A stretch of DNA of 64,000 nt, from the NCBI RefSeq assembly GCF_019969845.1, contig NZ_JAHXYR010000011.1:124001-188000 (forward strand), given 5' to 3'. A model generated the notes under the pieces. It saw only the letters and a program-made list of their open reading frames with translations, was not told where the DNA came from and made no database searches. Position 1 is the first letter of the stretch; each line of letters opens with the position of its first letter. The position numbers were made by a program, and so were the translations under genes. Shown here piece after piece: positions 8,647 through 16,746 of the stretch. Source of the stretch: Sphingobacterium sp. GVS05A (GTDB lineage Bacteria; Bacteroidota; Bacteroidia; Sphingobacteriales; Sphingobacteriaceae).

Positions 8647-9480
8647 CTATTTAACCACCTTAAATAGTAATTGAGCAATTTGATAAAGATCATTCTTCCA
8701 CACGTTGAAATCATGCCCTCCTGGTTCCAAATAGTATATGTGGGGCACCTCATGAGCCAAAAGATACTCGTGTGTCCTTTTGCTAATATGCAGTAAGCCG
8801 TCTTGATCCCCGCAGGATATCCACAACAATTTTAGCTTTTCTTTCGCTTCCTTGGGAACTGGCAATAGCTCTTGTGGCATCTTGGTGTTGGGGGCAGAAG
8901 AAAATCCACCTACCCAAGCAAATGTATCAATATGTCCCAGACCAAAATTCAGCGCCTGACCACCGCCCATAGATAGACCAAAAATTGCGCGGTGCTCACG
9001 GTCACGGACAACTGAAAATTGTTGTTCAATATATGGAATCAGGTCGTTAATCAAATCCTTTTCAAAAGTTGAGAATGCAGCCACCCGATCCGGTGCCATG
9101 ACGTTTCCGCCAGATCGGTCATCTTTCATGGCTCGACCATTAGGCATAACTACCACCATTGGTTCTATTTTTCCTTCGCCATACAGGTTATCCAAAATAA
9201 CTTGCGGATTTCCGTGTCGCAACCATTCCCTTTCATCGCCTCCGATTCCATGCAGGAGGTACAATACAGGATATCTCTTTTGGATATCATATCCCGGCGG
9301 AGTATATATCAATGCTTTTCGAGATACGCCAACTGTTTTGGACGGATAAATAATAGAATCTATTTTTCCGGTCGACATAAGTTTCTGTTCGATATCAAAT
9401 CCCTTAGGTGCAGTCTGTTGTGCCTGCGATAAAAGGCTAAACGAAAAAATCCATAGTGCTGTGCAAATAATCTTTCTCAT
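8647..9480 (-). CDS. CE1-family carbohydrate esterase (feruloyl/acetylxylan esterase-like)
   Basis: 277 residues, signal peptide about 1-20 (SLLSQAQ). It is an alpha/beta hydrolase of the esterase D/CE1 type: YLLHGIGGDEREW near residue 75, nucleophile elbow GLSMGGG (S170), acid in SCGDQDGL (D227) and EPGGHDF (H256). CE1 members in Bacteroidota xylan loci remove ferulate or acetyl groups from arabinoxylan; which acyl group is not visible. It follows the transketolase C gene by 48 bp and is the first polysaccharide-directed gene of the operon. Its frame continues open beyond the TAG stop. Confidence 0.87.
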   Translation of the reverse strand: MRKIICTALWIFSFSLLSQAQQTAPKGFDIEQKLMSTGKIDSIIYPSKTVGVSRKALIYTPPGYDIQKRYPVLYLLHGIGGDEREWLRHGNPQVILDNLYGEGKIEPMVVVMPNGRAMKDDRSGGNVMAPDRVAAFSTFEKDLINDLIPYIEQQFSVVRDREHRAIFGLSMGGGQALNFGLGHIDTFAWVGGFSSAPNTKMPQELLPVPKEAKEKLKLLWISCGDQDGLLHISKRTHEYLLAHEVPHIYYLEPGGHDFNVWKNDLYQIAQLLFKVVK

Positions 9481-9528
9481 TTATAATTAGTTAAATAGTA
9501 ATCAATATTAGTGTTAAACCACTTTATT

Positions 9529-10494
9529 TTACGAGTTGATTAGTTTTCTTTTGAGTACCCGAAGTACCGCCGCTACAATAGCATCGGCATTTAGCCCGTA
9601 TTTGTCCATAAGCTCTTGTGGTCTTCCCGATTCGCCGAAACTATCATCTACAGCAATATATTCCTGAGGTGCAGGCATCTGCACGGACAAGAGTTGCGCG
9701 ACACTGTCACCTAGACCACCAATACGGTTATGTTCTTCGGCTGTCACCACGCAGCCTGTTTTTGCGACCGAGACCAGTATAGCCTCGTTGTCCAGGGGTT
9801 TGATCGTATGTATATTGATGATTTCGGCGTCAATTCCCAATTTCTCCAATTCCTCACCCGCCAGGATTGCCTCCCATACTAAGTGTCCTGTTGCAAGGAT
9901 GGTAACCGCAGTCCCAGGATTGATCATGATCGCTTTTCCGATCTCAAACTCTTGATTTTCATCTGTAAAAACAGGGACAACCGGACGCCCAAAACGCAAG
10001 TAAACAGGCCCTTTATGTCTGGCTGCTGCAACTGTTGCTGCCTTGGTCTGGTTATAGTCGCAGGGATTGATCACTGTCATGCCCGGAAGCATCTTCATCA
10101 ATCCGATATCTTCCAGGATCTGGTGGGTCGCGCCATCTTCACCCAAAGTAAGTCCGGCGTGAGAGGCTGCGATCTTCACATTTTTATCCGAGTAGGCAAT
10201 TGATTGCCGAATCTGATCGTAGACCCTTCCCGTCGAAAAGTTGGCAAATGTACCCGTAAAAGGAATTTTACCACCGATGGTTAGCCCAGCTGCGATCCCC
10301 ATCATATTAGCTTCGGCAATACCAATCTGAAAAAATCGTTCTGGATAGGCATTGATAAAATCATTCATCTTGAGGGAACCAATTAGATCTGCGCAGAGCG
10401 CAACCACATTCTCGTCTTGTTTTGCAGCTTCTACCAGTCCTGCACCAAAACCGGAACGTGTATCTTTCGATTCTGTATAGGTATATTTTTTCAT
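9529..10494 (-). CDS. Transketolase, C-terminal subunit
   Basis: About 321 residues from the ATG at 10494 (a TTG three codons upstream is less likely). Cytoplasmic, no signal. It carries the pyrimidine-binding and C-terminal domains of transketolase: the GIAEANMMGIAAGL motif (its Glu activates thiamine diphosphate), LYFRFGRP-like VYLRFGRP, and the C-terminal domain from about residue 190. With the N-terminal subunit it would form a split transketolase that moves two-carbon units between pentose, triose and tetrose phosphates. The gene starts 28 bp after the N-subunit stop. Its presence inside a xylanolytic operon links polymer breakdown to pentose phosphate metabolism. Confidence 0.93.
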   Translation of the reverse strand: MKKYTYTESKDTRSGFGAGLVEAAKQDENVVALCADLIGSLKMNDFINAYPERFFQIGIAEANMMGIAAGLTIGGKIPFTGTFANFSTGRVYDQIRQSIAYSDKNVKIAASHAGLTLGEDGATHQILEDIGLMKMLPGMTVINPCDYNQTKAATVAAARHKGPVYLRFGRPVVPVFTDENQEFEIGKAIMINPGTAVTILATGHLVWEAILAGEELEKLGIDAEIINIHTIKPLDNEAILVSVAKTGCVVTAEEHNRIGGLGDSVAQLLSVQMPAPQEYIAVDDSFGESGRPQELMDKYGLNADAIVAAVLRVLKRKLINS

Positions 10495-10522
10495 TTTAAT
10501 CAATTTGGAAATTTATGATTTC

Positions 10523-11386
10523 TTAAGCGATATAGTCTCCCAATGTCTCGGTATTCTGATTCAACGCCAATGCCAATTGCGCATCATTTGGCGCTACCCC
10601 ATGCCATTTGTGCGAGCCCATCATAAAGTCGACACCATTACCCATTTCGGTGTGCAACAATACCATGACCGGAAATCGTTTTTTGGTAGCATCCTGAGCC
10701 TTTCTTAAACCGGCGATGACCGAGCTGATGTCGTTGCCGCGCCTAACTTCAATAACCTTCCAGCCAAATGCTATCCATTTGCCCGGTAAGTCGCCCAATG
10801 AGAGCACATCGTTAGTAGCGCCATCAATCTGGGCGCCGTTATAATCCACAATCGCAATCAAGTTGTCTATCCTATTGTGAGCTGCATACATGGCTGCTTC
10901 CCAGATCTGGCCCTCTTGTAATTCGCCGTCCCCCATAAGCACATATACCAATCGGTTATCGTTGTTCAATTTTTTGGCTTGAGCAGCTCCGATCGATACG
11001 GAAAGCCCCTGCCCCAATGATCCCGAAGCAATACGGATACCCGGCAAACCTTCGTTGGGTGTTGGGTGGCCCTGCAAACGCGAATTGAGTTTTCTGAAAG
11101 TTGCAAGTTCATCAATGGGAAAATATCCTGCGCGCGCCAGTACACTGTAAAACACCGGCGATATATGCCCGTTGGAAAGGAAAAACAGATCTTCTCCGGA
11201 TCCATTTAAATCAAATTGTTCATTTCGCTGCATCAATTCGAAATACAGGCAGACCAATAATTCGGTACAACCCAACGATCCACCGGGATGCCCAGATTGA
11301 CAACCATGAACCATACGGATGATATCCCGCCGCACTTGCGCAACGATCGCCTCTAAATTGTGTACACTATTTTTAATCATCACCAT
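10523..11386 (-). CDS. Transketolase, N-terminal (thiamine diphosphate-binding) subunit
   Basis: About 287 residues. The open frame extends to a GTG at 11413, but this lies inside the transaldolase gene. ATG at 11386 (1 bp after the transaldolase TGA) or at 11380 gives the expected start. The ThDP/Mg motif is visible: MGDGELQEGQIWEAAMYA followed by IVDYNG. HxGHPGGSLG-type HPGGSLGCTELLV and SNGHISPVFY also fit the family. It is the partner of the next gene; full-length transketolases join the two as one chain of about 630-670 residues. Near-zero spacing to the upstream gene suggests translational coupling. Confidence 0.93.
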   Translation of the reverse strand: MVMIKNSVHNLEAIVAQVRRDIIRMVHGCQSGHPGGSLGCTELLVCLYFELMQRNEQFDLNGSGEDLFFLSNGHISPVFYSVLARAGYFPIDELATFRKLNSRLQGHPTPNEGLPGIRIASGSLGQGLSVSIGAAQAKKLNNDNRLVYVLMGDGELQEGQIWEAAMYAAHNRIDNLIAIVDYNGAQIDGATNDVLSLGDLPGKWIAFGWKVIEVRRGNDISSVIAGLRKAQDATKKRFPVMVLLHTEMGNGVDFMMGSHKWHGVAPNDAQLALALNQNTETLGDYIA

Positions 11387-11387
11387 C

Positions 11388-12056
11388 TCATTTATTAATT
11401 TGTGTAGCCACACGTTTATGATCAGCTAAAAATTGCGCCAGTCCACTATCGGTCAAGGGATGTTTCAATAGTCCATATATAGCCTGTAAAGGCCCGGTCA
11501 TTACATCTGCTCCAATTTTAGCACAGCCTAAGATATGGGCACTATGACGAACCGAAGCTGCTAAAATCTGCGTCGGAAAATCATAATTATCATAAATCGT
11601 ACGTATTTCACGAATCAAGGCCAAGCCATCGACAGATATGTCATCAAGCCTTCCAACAAACGGCGACACATATGTGGCGCCGGCCTTGGCAGCCAAAAGT
11701 GCCTGCCCGGCAGAAAAGATCAAAGTACAGTTCGTTTTAATCTGATGGGTATTAAAATATTTGATCGCTTTAATACCATCCTCAGTCATCGGGACCTTAA
11801 CAACGATTTTATGATCTAAGGCCGCCAATAGCAAACCTTCTTCAATCATAGAGCTATAATCGGTCGAAATCACTTCCGCACTGACATCGCCTTCGACGAT
11901 GCTACAGATTGCGCGGTAATGAGCGTGGATATTTTCTGTCCCTGTGATTCCCTCTTTAGCCATCAGTGAGGGGTTGGTAGTTACACCATCCAATATCCCT
12001 AAATTTTGAGCTATACGAATCTCACTGAGACTTGCTGTATCGATAAAAAATTTCAT
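11388..12056 (-). CDS. tal: Transaldolase, small TalC/fructose-6-phosphate aldolase-like type
   Basis: 222 residues, cytoplasmic, the usual length of the short transaldolase/FSA group. Visible motifs are MKFFIDTASL, GVTTNPSLMAKEG and the Schiff-base lysine in HKIVVKVPMTEDG (about residue 86), plus VSPFVGRLDD. It transfers dihydroxyacetone units between sedoheptulose-7-P and glyceraldehyde-3-P, completing the non-oxidative pentose phosphate pathway together with the two transketolase subunits downstream. First gene of the eight-gene operon, with the shared operator-promoter at 12111-12172. A fructose-6-phosphate aldolase activity instead is possible from sequence alone. Confidence 0.92.
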   Translation of the reverse strand: MKFFIDTASLSEIRIAQNLGILDGVTTNPSLMAKEGITGTENIHAHYRAICSIVEGDVSAEVISTDYSSMIEEGLLLAALDHKIVVKVPMTEDGIKAIKYFNTHQIKTNCTLIFSAGQALLAAKAGATYVSPFVGRLDDISVDGLALIREIRTIYDNYDFPTQILAASVRHSAHILGCAKIGADVMTGPLQAIYGLLKHPLTDSGLAQFLADHKRVATQINK

Positions 12057-12110
12057 TTTTTAAATTGATTAGTTGAATAGTCACCGGTTCTCCGGTGATT
12101 GGTTATAAGA

Positions 12111-12172
12111 CAAAACTATCGTTTTCAATAAGTGAGGATTGCAACAAATAAAAAAAAGAAGGGTAAAAATGT
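12111..12172 (-). promoter_or_regulatory. Transaldolase operon promoter with HTCS-1-type direct repeat
   Basis: Minus-strand ACATTTTTACCCTTC begins at 12172. The second half (TTATTTGTT) follows at a 21-bp period, and the -7 box TAGTTTTG occupies 12111-12118, exactly 54 bp after the first base of the repeat. TTG lies 23 bp before the -7 box. TAACCAA follows 5 bp after the -7 box. Nearly the same stretch stands before the third susC. Confidence 0.7.
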
Positions 12173-12191
12173 ATAAAACAAATTACCCTTC
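12150..12191 (-). terminator. HTCS-1 terminator overlapping the transaldolase operator
   Basis: On the minus strand GAAGGGTAA (12183-12191) pairs perfectly with TTACCCTTC (12158-12166) across a 16-nt loop and is followed by eight Ts (12150-12157). The right arm and T run are also part of the operator repeat of the transaldolase promoter, so one stretch may serve both purposes. Confidence 0.55.
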
Positions 12192-12195
12192 CGAA

Positions 12196-12219
12196 AAATA
12201 GCACCTAAAACAGCTATTT
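12196..12219 (-). terminator. First hairpin after HTCS-1
   Basis: Twenty bases past the HTCS-1 stop, the minus strand has AAATAGC and GCTATTT as 7-bp arms around a 10-nt loop, with a run of Ts at the end. It is a plausible intrinsic terminator in tandem with the hairpin at 12150-12191. Confidence 0.5.
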
Positions 12220-12239
12220 ATACAGCAATTATATGGCTG

Positions 12240-15200
12240 TTATATCGAAGTACATTTTTGCGAATGAATATATTCACTTGGCGTCATCTGATATTTTGCT
12301 TTGAAAACCTTGGTAAAATAGTTCGGATTTGCGAATCCCGTTTCGTAGGCAATTTCAGAAATAGACTTATCACTTTTCTCCAGCAAGCTCGCGGCCTTCT
12401 CCAATTTTACTGAGCGGATAAAATCCACAGGTGACATTCCCGTGATTTCCAGTAGTTTATTATACAAAGACGCTCTACTCATTGAGGTGTGGCTACTCAG
12501 TGCTTCAACCGACAATTGTGGGTTATCGATATTATCGTGGACGTAGTTTAATACTTTTTGCAAAAACTTATCCTTTTCGGAGACGACGGTCAATTCGGGA
12601 GCTACAATTGACACCTGCTTACTATAAACTTCTTTAAATGCCTGATTTAACTGGAGCAAACTATTAACCTTTGCAACAAGCACTTGCATATCAAAAGGTT
12701 TTGTAAGGTAACCTACCGCGCCGGATTCCAATCCGCAGACAAGTCCATTATCTACCTGTGAAGCGGTCAATAAAACGACAGGGATATGTTTTGTGCGCTT
12801 GTCCTGCGCCAGTTTCTGTGAAAATTCCATTCCGTTGAGATAAGGCATTTGTACATCGCTTACGACAAGGTCAGGGTGATGAAAAAGGGCCTTTTGCCAG
12901 CCGTCTTTCCCATTAGTAGCCTCGATGATCTGATAGTATTCACTTAAGGATTCTTTGAGATAATACCTAAAATCTTCATCATCTTCGATAATCAGCACAA
13001 GTGGGTTCTGTCTTACTTCGATGGGCTCGGCTGAAGTCATGATCTCCCGTTCGAATGCGATTTCATGATCCTGCTCTGCAGGATCTAACCATAGATCAAA
13101 TGTGAACACACTGCCTTTTGTTGGCTGGCTGTCCACCGCGATCTTTCCATTATACATTTGTACAAACGACTGCGCGATCGATAGACCAATGCCCGAACCC
13201 TGGCTAGCGACCTTGCCATCATTGTCATATTGAAAAAAACTCTCAAAAATAGATTCGTGTAACTGCTGAGGAATTCCTATTCCTGTGTCCCGTACCTCCA
13301 GATAGACATGTAATTTTTTGTCCGCGATGTTTACTGATGAAATACTTACTGCGATATCACCGCCCTTCTTCGTGAATTTAAAGGCGTTATAGATTAGATT
13401 AAATAGAATGCGTTCGACTTTATTGCGGTCGAAACGGCAATATACCTTCTCTTGGCAAGGCAAAAAAGAGTAATCAATCCCCTTTTGCAGTGCCATATCC
13501 TGAAATGACCGATACGTTTCCTGCACAAAAGATACCAAATCGCCATCTTCATCCTGCAGTTTCAGCTCGTGGTACTCCATTTTTCTGAAATCAAGCAGCT
13601 GATTTACGAGATTTAACAATCTTCGCGCATTTCTGCTGATGAGCGCAAGCTGATCCCCCAGTTTACTATCCTTATTTTTGGAAACCAAGGCATCAATAGG
13701 CCCCATGATCAATGAAATTGGCGTACGGAATTCATGGCTTAAATTTGTTAAAAACTTTATTTTCATCGCATCAAGTTGATGTTTGGTTTCGGCATCTCTT
13801 TTCTGCTGTTCAATAAGTTGTTTCGCTTCTATACGCTCCTGTTCGATGGCAAATTTTTGTTTTAATTTTTGTATTCCGCGATGCCGCATCCACCACAGTG
13901 TTCCCGCTATTGCAAGCACATAAAAAATGTAGGCATAAACTGTACGCCAGAATGGTGGGGCAACGTGTATGGCAATGGATTTGATTTCCTTGTTCCAAAT
14001 TCCGTCATTATTGCTGGCACGCACCTGGAAGATATAATCTCCGGGATCCAGATTGGTATAATAAGCATTATTTTCTTTCCCATTCCGAATCCAGTTTTTA
14101 TCAAAGCCAACCAGCCGATACTCATATTGATTATCCTCGGGCACGGTAAGATTTAATGCCGCAAAAGAAATTGAAAAATTTTGTTTATACTTTAACCGAA
14201 TACGATCTGCGGTCAACAACGATTGTTGTATTGGTCCTTTATCTGCGGGTTGAATGCTGACATTATCAATTTTTAGGTCTGTCAGAGCCACTTTAGCAGG
14301 ATTGCCATTTGTCTTTAGGTATGCCGGATAAAAATGATTAAAACCCTTTTGTCCACCAAAGTATATTTCCCCGTCGGCGGTCTTTAGGGATGCACCGAGC
14401 ATAAAAGCGCCCTCCTGTAATCCCACCGCATTTGAATAGTTTTTAAATTTTTTTTCGGCTGGAGCATAACAGCTTAACCCTTTATTCGTTGAAAACCACA
14501 TCCGTCCTTTATCGTCTTCGACGATACTCTGTATCGCACCATTCGTTAGGCCATCTTTTTCGGAAAGGGTTTCAAATTGTGTTTTTCCTTTTCGGAGTAT
14601 CCCTACGCCATTGCCATTGGTCCCTACCCACAGATTTCCATTATTGTCGCTATGCAGTGCCAGTATGTAATTGCTAGGCAGTTTATTATGTGCTTTATCA
14701 AAAGTTGTTGTTCGCTTCGTCAGGGGATTATACATGACAAGTCCTGCCCCATAGGTACCTATCCACATATGGTGACTTTGGTCCTCTTCCAGGGCACGTA
14801 TAAAATTGCCGGGCAGCTGGACTCCATCTACTCCGCCATCATCTCGTTTATATTTCTTTACAATGCCAGTGCCTTTTTGAATGACATTGATGCCGCCACC
14901 GTTGGTCCCTACCCAAACATTTCCTTCAAAATCACTTTTTAGGCAAAAAATGTCATTATTATTTAAATTAATCTCCTTTGTGCCCGCTGTATATCGCTTT
15001 ACACTTCCAGTCATAAAATCATAACAAAGTACGCCCTGTTGATAGGTACCGATCCAAAGTTGATCAAGTTTTCTTTCCAAAGTCAATACAGTAAGATCCG
15101 AAGGCAGGCTAGCGGGTAGTTTCAGCGATGAGATTCCATCTGTTTTCCTATCGTATTGCCAAACACCTCCACCATCAACACCCAGAAAAATCTTGTTTTG

Positions 15201-16316
15201 ATAAGCAGCAAACGAGGTTATCATGGCAGGATCACCGGTCATTCCCTCCAAGAAGTCCAGACTCTTTAACCTAAATTGGCTTAAGTTGGTATCGTACTTA
15301 TTCAAGCCTCCTTGAAATGTGCCTATCCAATAAATGCCACTGTTATCAGCGAATATAGATCGGATAGATTTATGTGATAAGCTATGCACATTGCTTGGAT
15401 CAGGCCTAAAGGTACGGATTGTAAGATCTTTTGTATTAAGCACATCGAGCCCGTTATCTGTCCCGATCCATAATCCCTGCTTTTCACTATAACACATGGT
15501 ATATATACGTGGGCTGCTCAGATTTCCTTTGCCCTGCTGTGCAATAAACTTATTGAAGTGGAGCTCGCCCGGATTGAGGTATTTAAGTCCGAGCATCGAA
15601 CCTATCCAGATGCGGCCTTTATCATCTTCTATGATGGAGGTCATTTCAATTCCATTTCCGTAACCTTCTTGTTCGGAAAGAACCTCAAAACGCTTTACCG
15701 TTTTTAGATCCTTTGAAATTCGAAAAACCGCATTTTCCGATGAAACCCACATGTTATTTTGTTTATCCCGAAAGACGCAACTGGTCACTTTTCCTGCAAA
15801 GGTCTGGATAACATATTTATATTTTGGATCTGATTTTTTTTGCAGGTCGTTAACATCCAAAATAGATAATGCCCCATAGGAGGCAATCCAAATATTTCCA
15901 TCTGCATCTTTATCAATTGCATTTATAGCTGTACTAAGCCATTTACCGTCTGGAGTGAGATTATACGAACGAATGCGGTCAGCCTCGCGATCGTAATAAC
16001 TCAAGCCACCACCATTTGTGCCAATCCATATCCGACCTTTTTTATCTTCACAGAGCGCCGAAATATGATTAGCCATCAAACTGTTTTCTTTGTCTGCATC
16101 ATAACGATAGACGGTGTAATGGCGGCCGTCAAAGCGATTAAGCCCATCTTCTGTTCCCAACCAGAGAAAACCATCACTATCGCGATAAATGCTATAGATG
16201 GTATTGGAGGAAAGTCCATCTTTCGACGAATACCGTTGAAATGTAACAGGCTGATTCTGCCCATAGCAAAAAAATGTTAGCAATGCCAAGCATAATAGCA
16301 GTAAAGTTCGTGTCAT
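12240..16316 (-). CDS. Hybrid two-component system regulator HTCS-1 (XusR-like)
   Basis: 1358 residues in one chain, an inner-membrane sensor-regulator. After a signal peptide (about 1-19) comes a periplasmic two-propeller sensor of repeated blades (FLWLGTEDGLNRFDG, RIWIGTNGGGLSYYD and many alike, about 25-690). A Y_Y_Y domain (about 700-790) and one membrane helix (about 795-815, YAYIFYVLAIAGTLWW) follow. Then come HisKA with LSHEFRTP (phospho-His about 860), HATPase_c with DTGIGIP and GSGIGLS (about 930-1080), a receiver domain (IEDDEDF, phospho-Asp in VVSDVQMP, about 1100-1220) and an AraC-type HTH (about 1255-1350, ending FKAKYQMTPSEYIHSQ). Such proteins bind oligosaccharides directly and activate the adjacent PUL. 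It lies between two operons whose promoters share the same direct repeat, so it is the obvious candidate regulator. Confidence 0.95.
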   Translation of the reverse strand: MTRTLLLLCLALLTFFCYGQNQPVTFQRYSSKDGLSSNTIYSIYRDSDGFLWLGTEDGLNRFDGRHYTVYRYDADKENSLMANHISALCEDKKGRIWIGTNGGGLSYYDREADRIRSYNLTPDGKWLSTAINAIDKDADGNIWIASYGALSILDVNDLQKKSDPKYKYVIQTFAGKVTSCVFRDKQNNMWVSSENAVFRISKDLKTVKRFEVLSEQEGYGNGIEMTSIIEDDKGRIWIGSMLGLKYLNPGELHFNKFIAQQGKGNLSSPRIYTMCYSEKQGLWIGTDNGLDVLNTKDLTIRTFRPDPSNVHSLSHKSIRSIFADNSGIYWIGTFQGGLNKYDTNLSQFRLKSLDFLEGMTGDPAMITSFAAYQNKIFLGVDGGGVWQYDRKTDGISSLKLPASLPSDLTVLTLERKLDQLWIGTYQQGVLCYDFMTGSVKRYTAGTKEINLNNNDIFCLKSDFEGNVWVGTNGGGINVIQKGTGIVKKYKRDDGGVDGVQLPGNFIRALEEDQSHHMWIGTYGAGLVMYNPLTKRTTTFDKAHNKLPSNYILALHSDNNGNLWVGTNGNGVGILRKGKTQFETLSEKDGLTNGAIQSIVEDDKGRMWFSTNKGLSCYAPAEKKFKNYSNAVGLQEGAFMLGASLKTADGEIYFGGQKGFNHFYPAYLKTNGNPAKVALTDLKIDNVSIQPADKGPIQQSLLTADRIRLKYKQNFSISFAALNLTVPEDNQYEYRLVGFDKNWIRNGKENNAYYTNLDPGDYIFQVRASNNDGIWNKEIKSIAIHVAPPFWRTVYAYIFYVLAIAGTLWWMRHRGIQKLKQKFAIEQERIEAKQLIEQQKRDAETKHQLDAMKIKFLTNLSHEFRTPISLIMGPIDALVSKNKDSKLGDQLALISRNARRLLNLVNQLLDFRKMEYHELKLQDEDGDLVSFVQETYRSFQDMALQKGIDYSFLPCQEKVYCRFDRNKVERILFNLIYNAFKFTKKGGDIAVSISSVNIADKKLHVYLEVRDTGIGIPQQLHESIFESFFQYDNDGKVASQGSGIGLSIAQSFVQMYNGKIAVDSQPTKGSVFTFDLWLDPAEQDHEIAFEREIMTSAEPIEVRQNPLVLIIEDDEDFRYYLKESLSEYYQIIEATNGKDGWQKALFHHPDLVVSDVQMPYLNGMEFSQKLAQDKRTKHIPVVLLTASQVDNGLVCGLESGAVGYLTKPFDMQVLVAKVNSLLQLNQAFKEVYSKQVSIVAPELTVVSEKDKFLQKVLNYVHDNIDNPQLSVEALSSHTSMSRASLYNKLLEITGMSPVDFIRSVKLEKAASLLEKSDKSISEIAYETGFANPNYFTKVFKAKYQMTPSEYIHSQKCTSI

Positions 16317-16435
16317 ATATTTAGGTGTAATCTTCGCTATAAAAAATAACGTCGTGTACTGTCAACTAATTTATTAAATTAATCCCGATCCAACGAGTCT
16401 CGAGAACGATTTGTACCCATAATCGAACATATTTG

Positions 16436-16497
16436 ACATTCTTATCCTTCATTTAAACATTCTTGCTATCCCCCCAATTTTTCATTAGCTAGTTTTG
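16436..16497 (+). promoter_or_regulatory. xusA operon promoter with HTCS-1-type direct repeat
   Basis: ACATTCTTA (16436-16444, continuing TCCTTC) is repeated as ACATTCTTG 21 bp later (16457-16465). TAGTTTTG (16490-16497) begins 54 bp after the first base. Repeat period and distance to the -7 box equal those of the transaldolase and third susC promoters. Transcription would begin near 16504, giving a long leader. Confidence 0.7.
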
Positions 16498-16559
16498 ATG
16501 TGCAATTATAAACCGCTTTGAAATGGTATTCCAAGCAGGATAGTCAACATCCGAAAAAT

Positions 16560-16571
16560 GCAACCGGTTGC
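16560..16571. repeat. Perfect 12-bp palindrome GCAACCGGTTGC
   Basis: The palindrome lies in the xusA leader. On the minus strand it is followed by ATTTTTC, so it may be a weak terminator for an antisense transcript; otherwise a protein site. The stem with a CCGG loop would be only 4 bp, so the terminator reading is weak. Confidence 0.4.
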
Positions 16572-16630
16572 TAAATTTTCAAAGTAAAACATTAACCAAT
16601 TATTATTTAAAGCATATGACAACATTGGAT

Positions 16631-16658
16631 GATCCATAATCTATGATCCATTATGATC
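16631..16658 (+). repeat. GATCCAT repeats and stem-loop in the xusA leader
   Basis: ATGATCCAT occurs at 16629 and 16643 and ATGATC again at 16653. GATCCATAAT can pair with ATTATGATC (one bulged C) around a 9-nt loop. It lies downstream of the predicted start of transcription, so it is probably an RNA element rather than an activator site. Confidence 0.4.
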
Positions 16659-16687
16659 AAAAATAACCTGTGGTGCTACCATACCAA
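16658..16687 (-). promoter_or_regulatory. Candidate antisense promoter inside the xusA leader
   Basis: On the minus strand TTG (16685-16687) is followed after 19 bp by TATTTTTG (16658-16665), a good match to the Bacteroidota TTTG-N19-21-TAnnTTTG pattern. A transcript would begin near 16651 and run antisense to the xusA leader towards the palindrome at 16560. Antisense RNAs of this kind are known at susC leaders in Bacteroides; here it is a prediction. Confidence 0.35.
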
Positions 16688-16746
16688 CCAATTACAAACA
16701 AATTAACCAACAAATTTTTAAACCTATTTATCAATCCACAAAAGCT

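Larger units (their letters stand above)
16317..16746. other. Divergent regulatory region between HTCS-1 and xusA
   Basis: 430 bp without a gene. It holds the xusA promoter with direct repeats (16436-16497) and then a leader of about 240 nt. That leader contains a 12-bp palindrome (16560-16571), TAACCAA elements (16593-16599 and 16704-16710), GATCCAT repeats able to fold (16631-16658), and a minus-strand promoter-like sequence (16658-16687). The HTCS-1 promoter itself could not be placed with confidence. Confidence 0.7.

Noticed and set aside
16336..16365. TTGACA-N18-TATAGC promoter-like sequence before HTCS-1 (minus strand)
   Set aside because: It matches the enterobacterial consensus, which the Bacteroidota primary sigma factor does not use; no TAnnTTTG box accompanies it.
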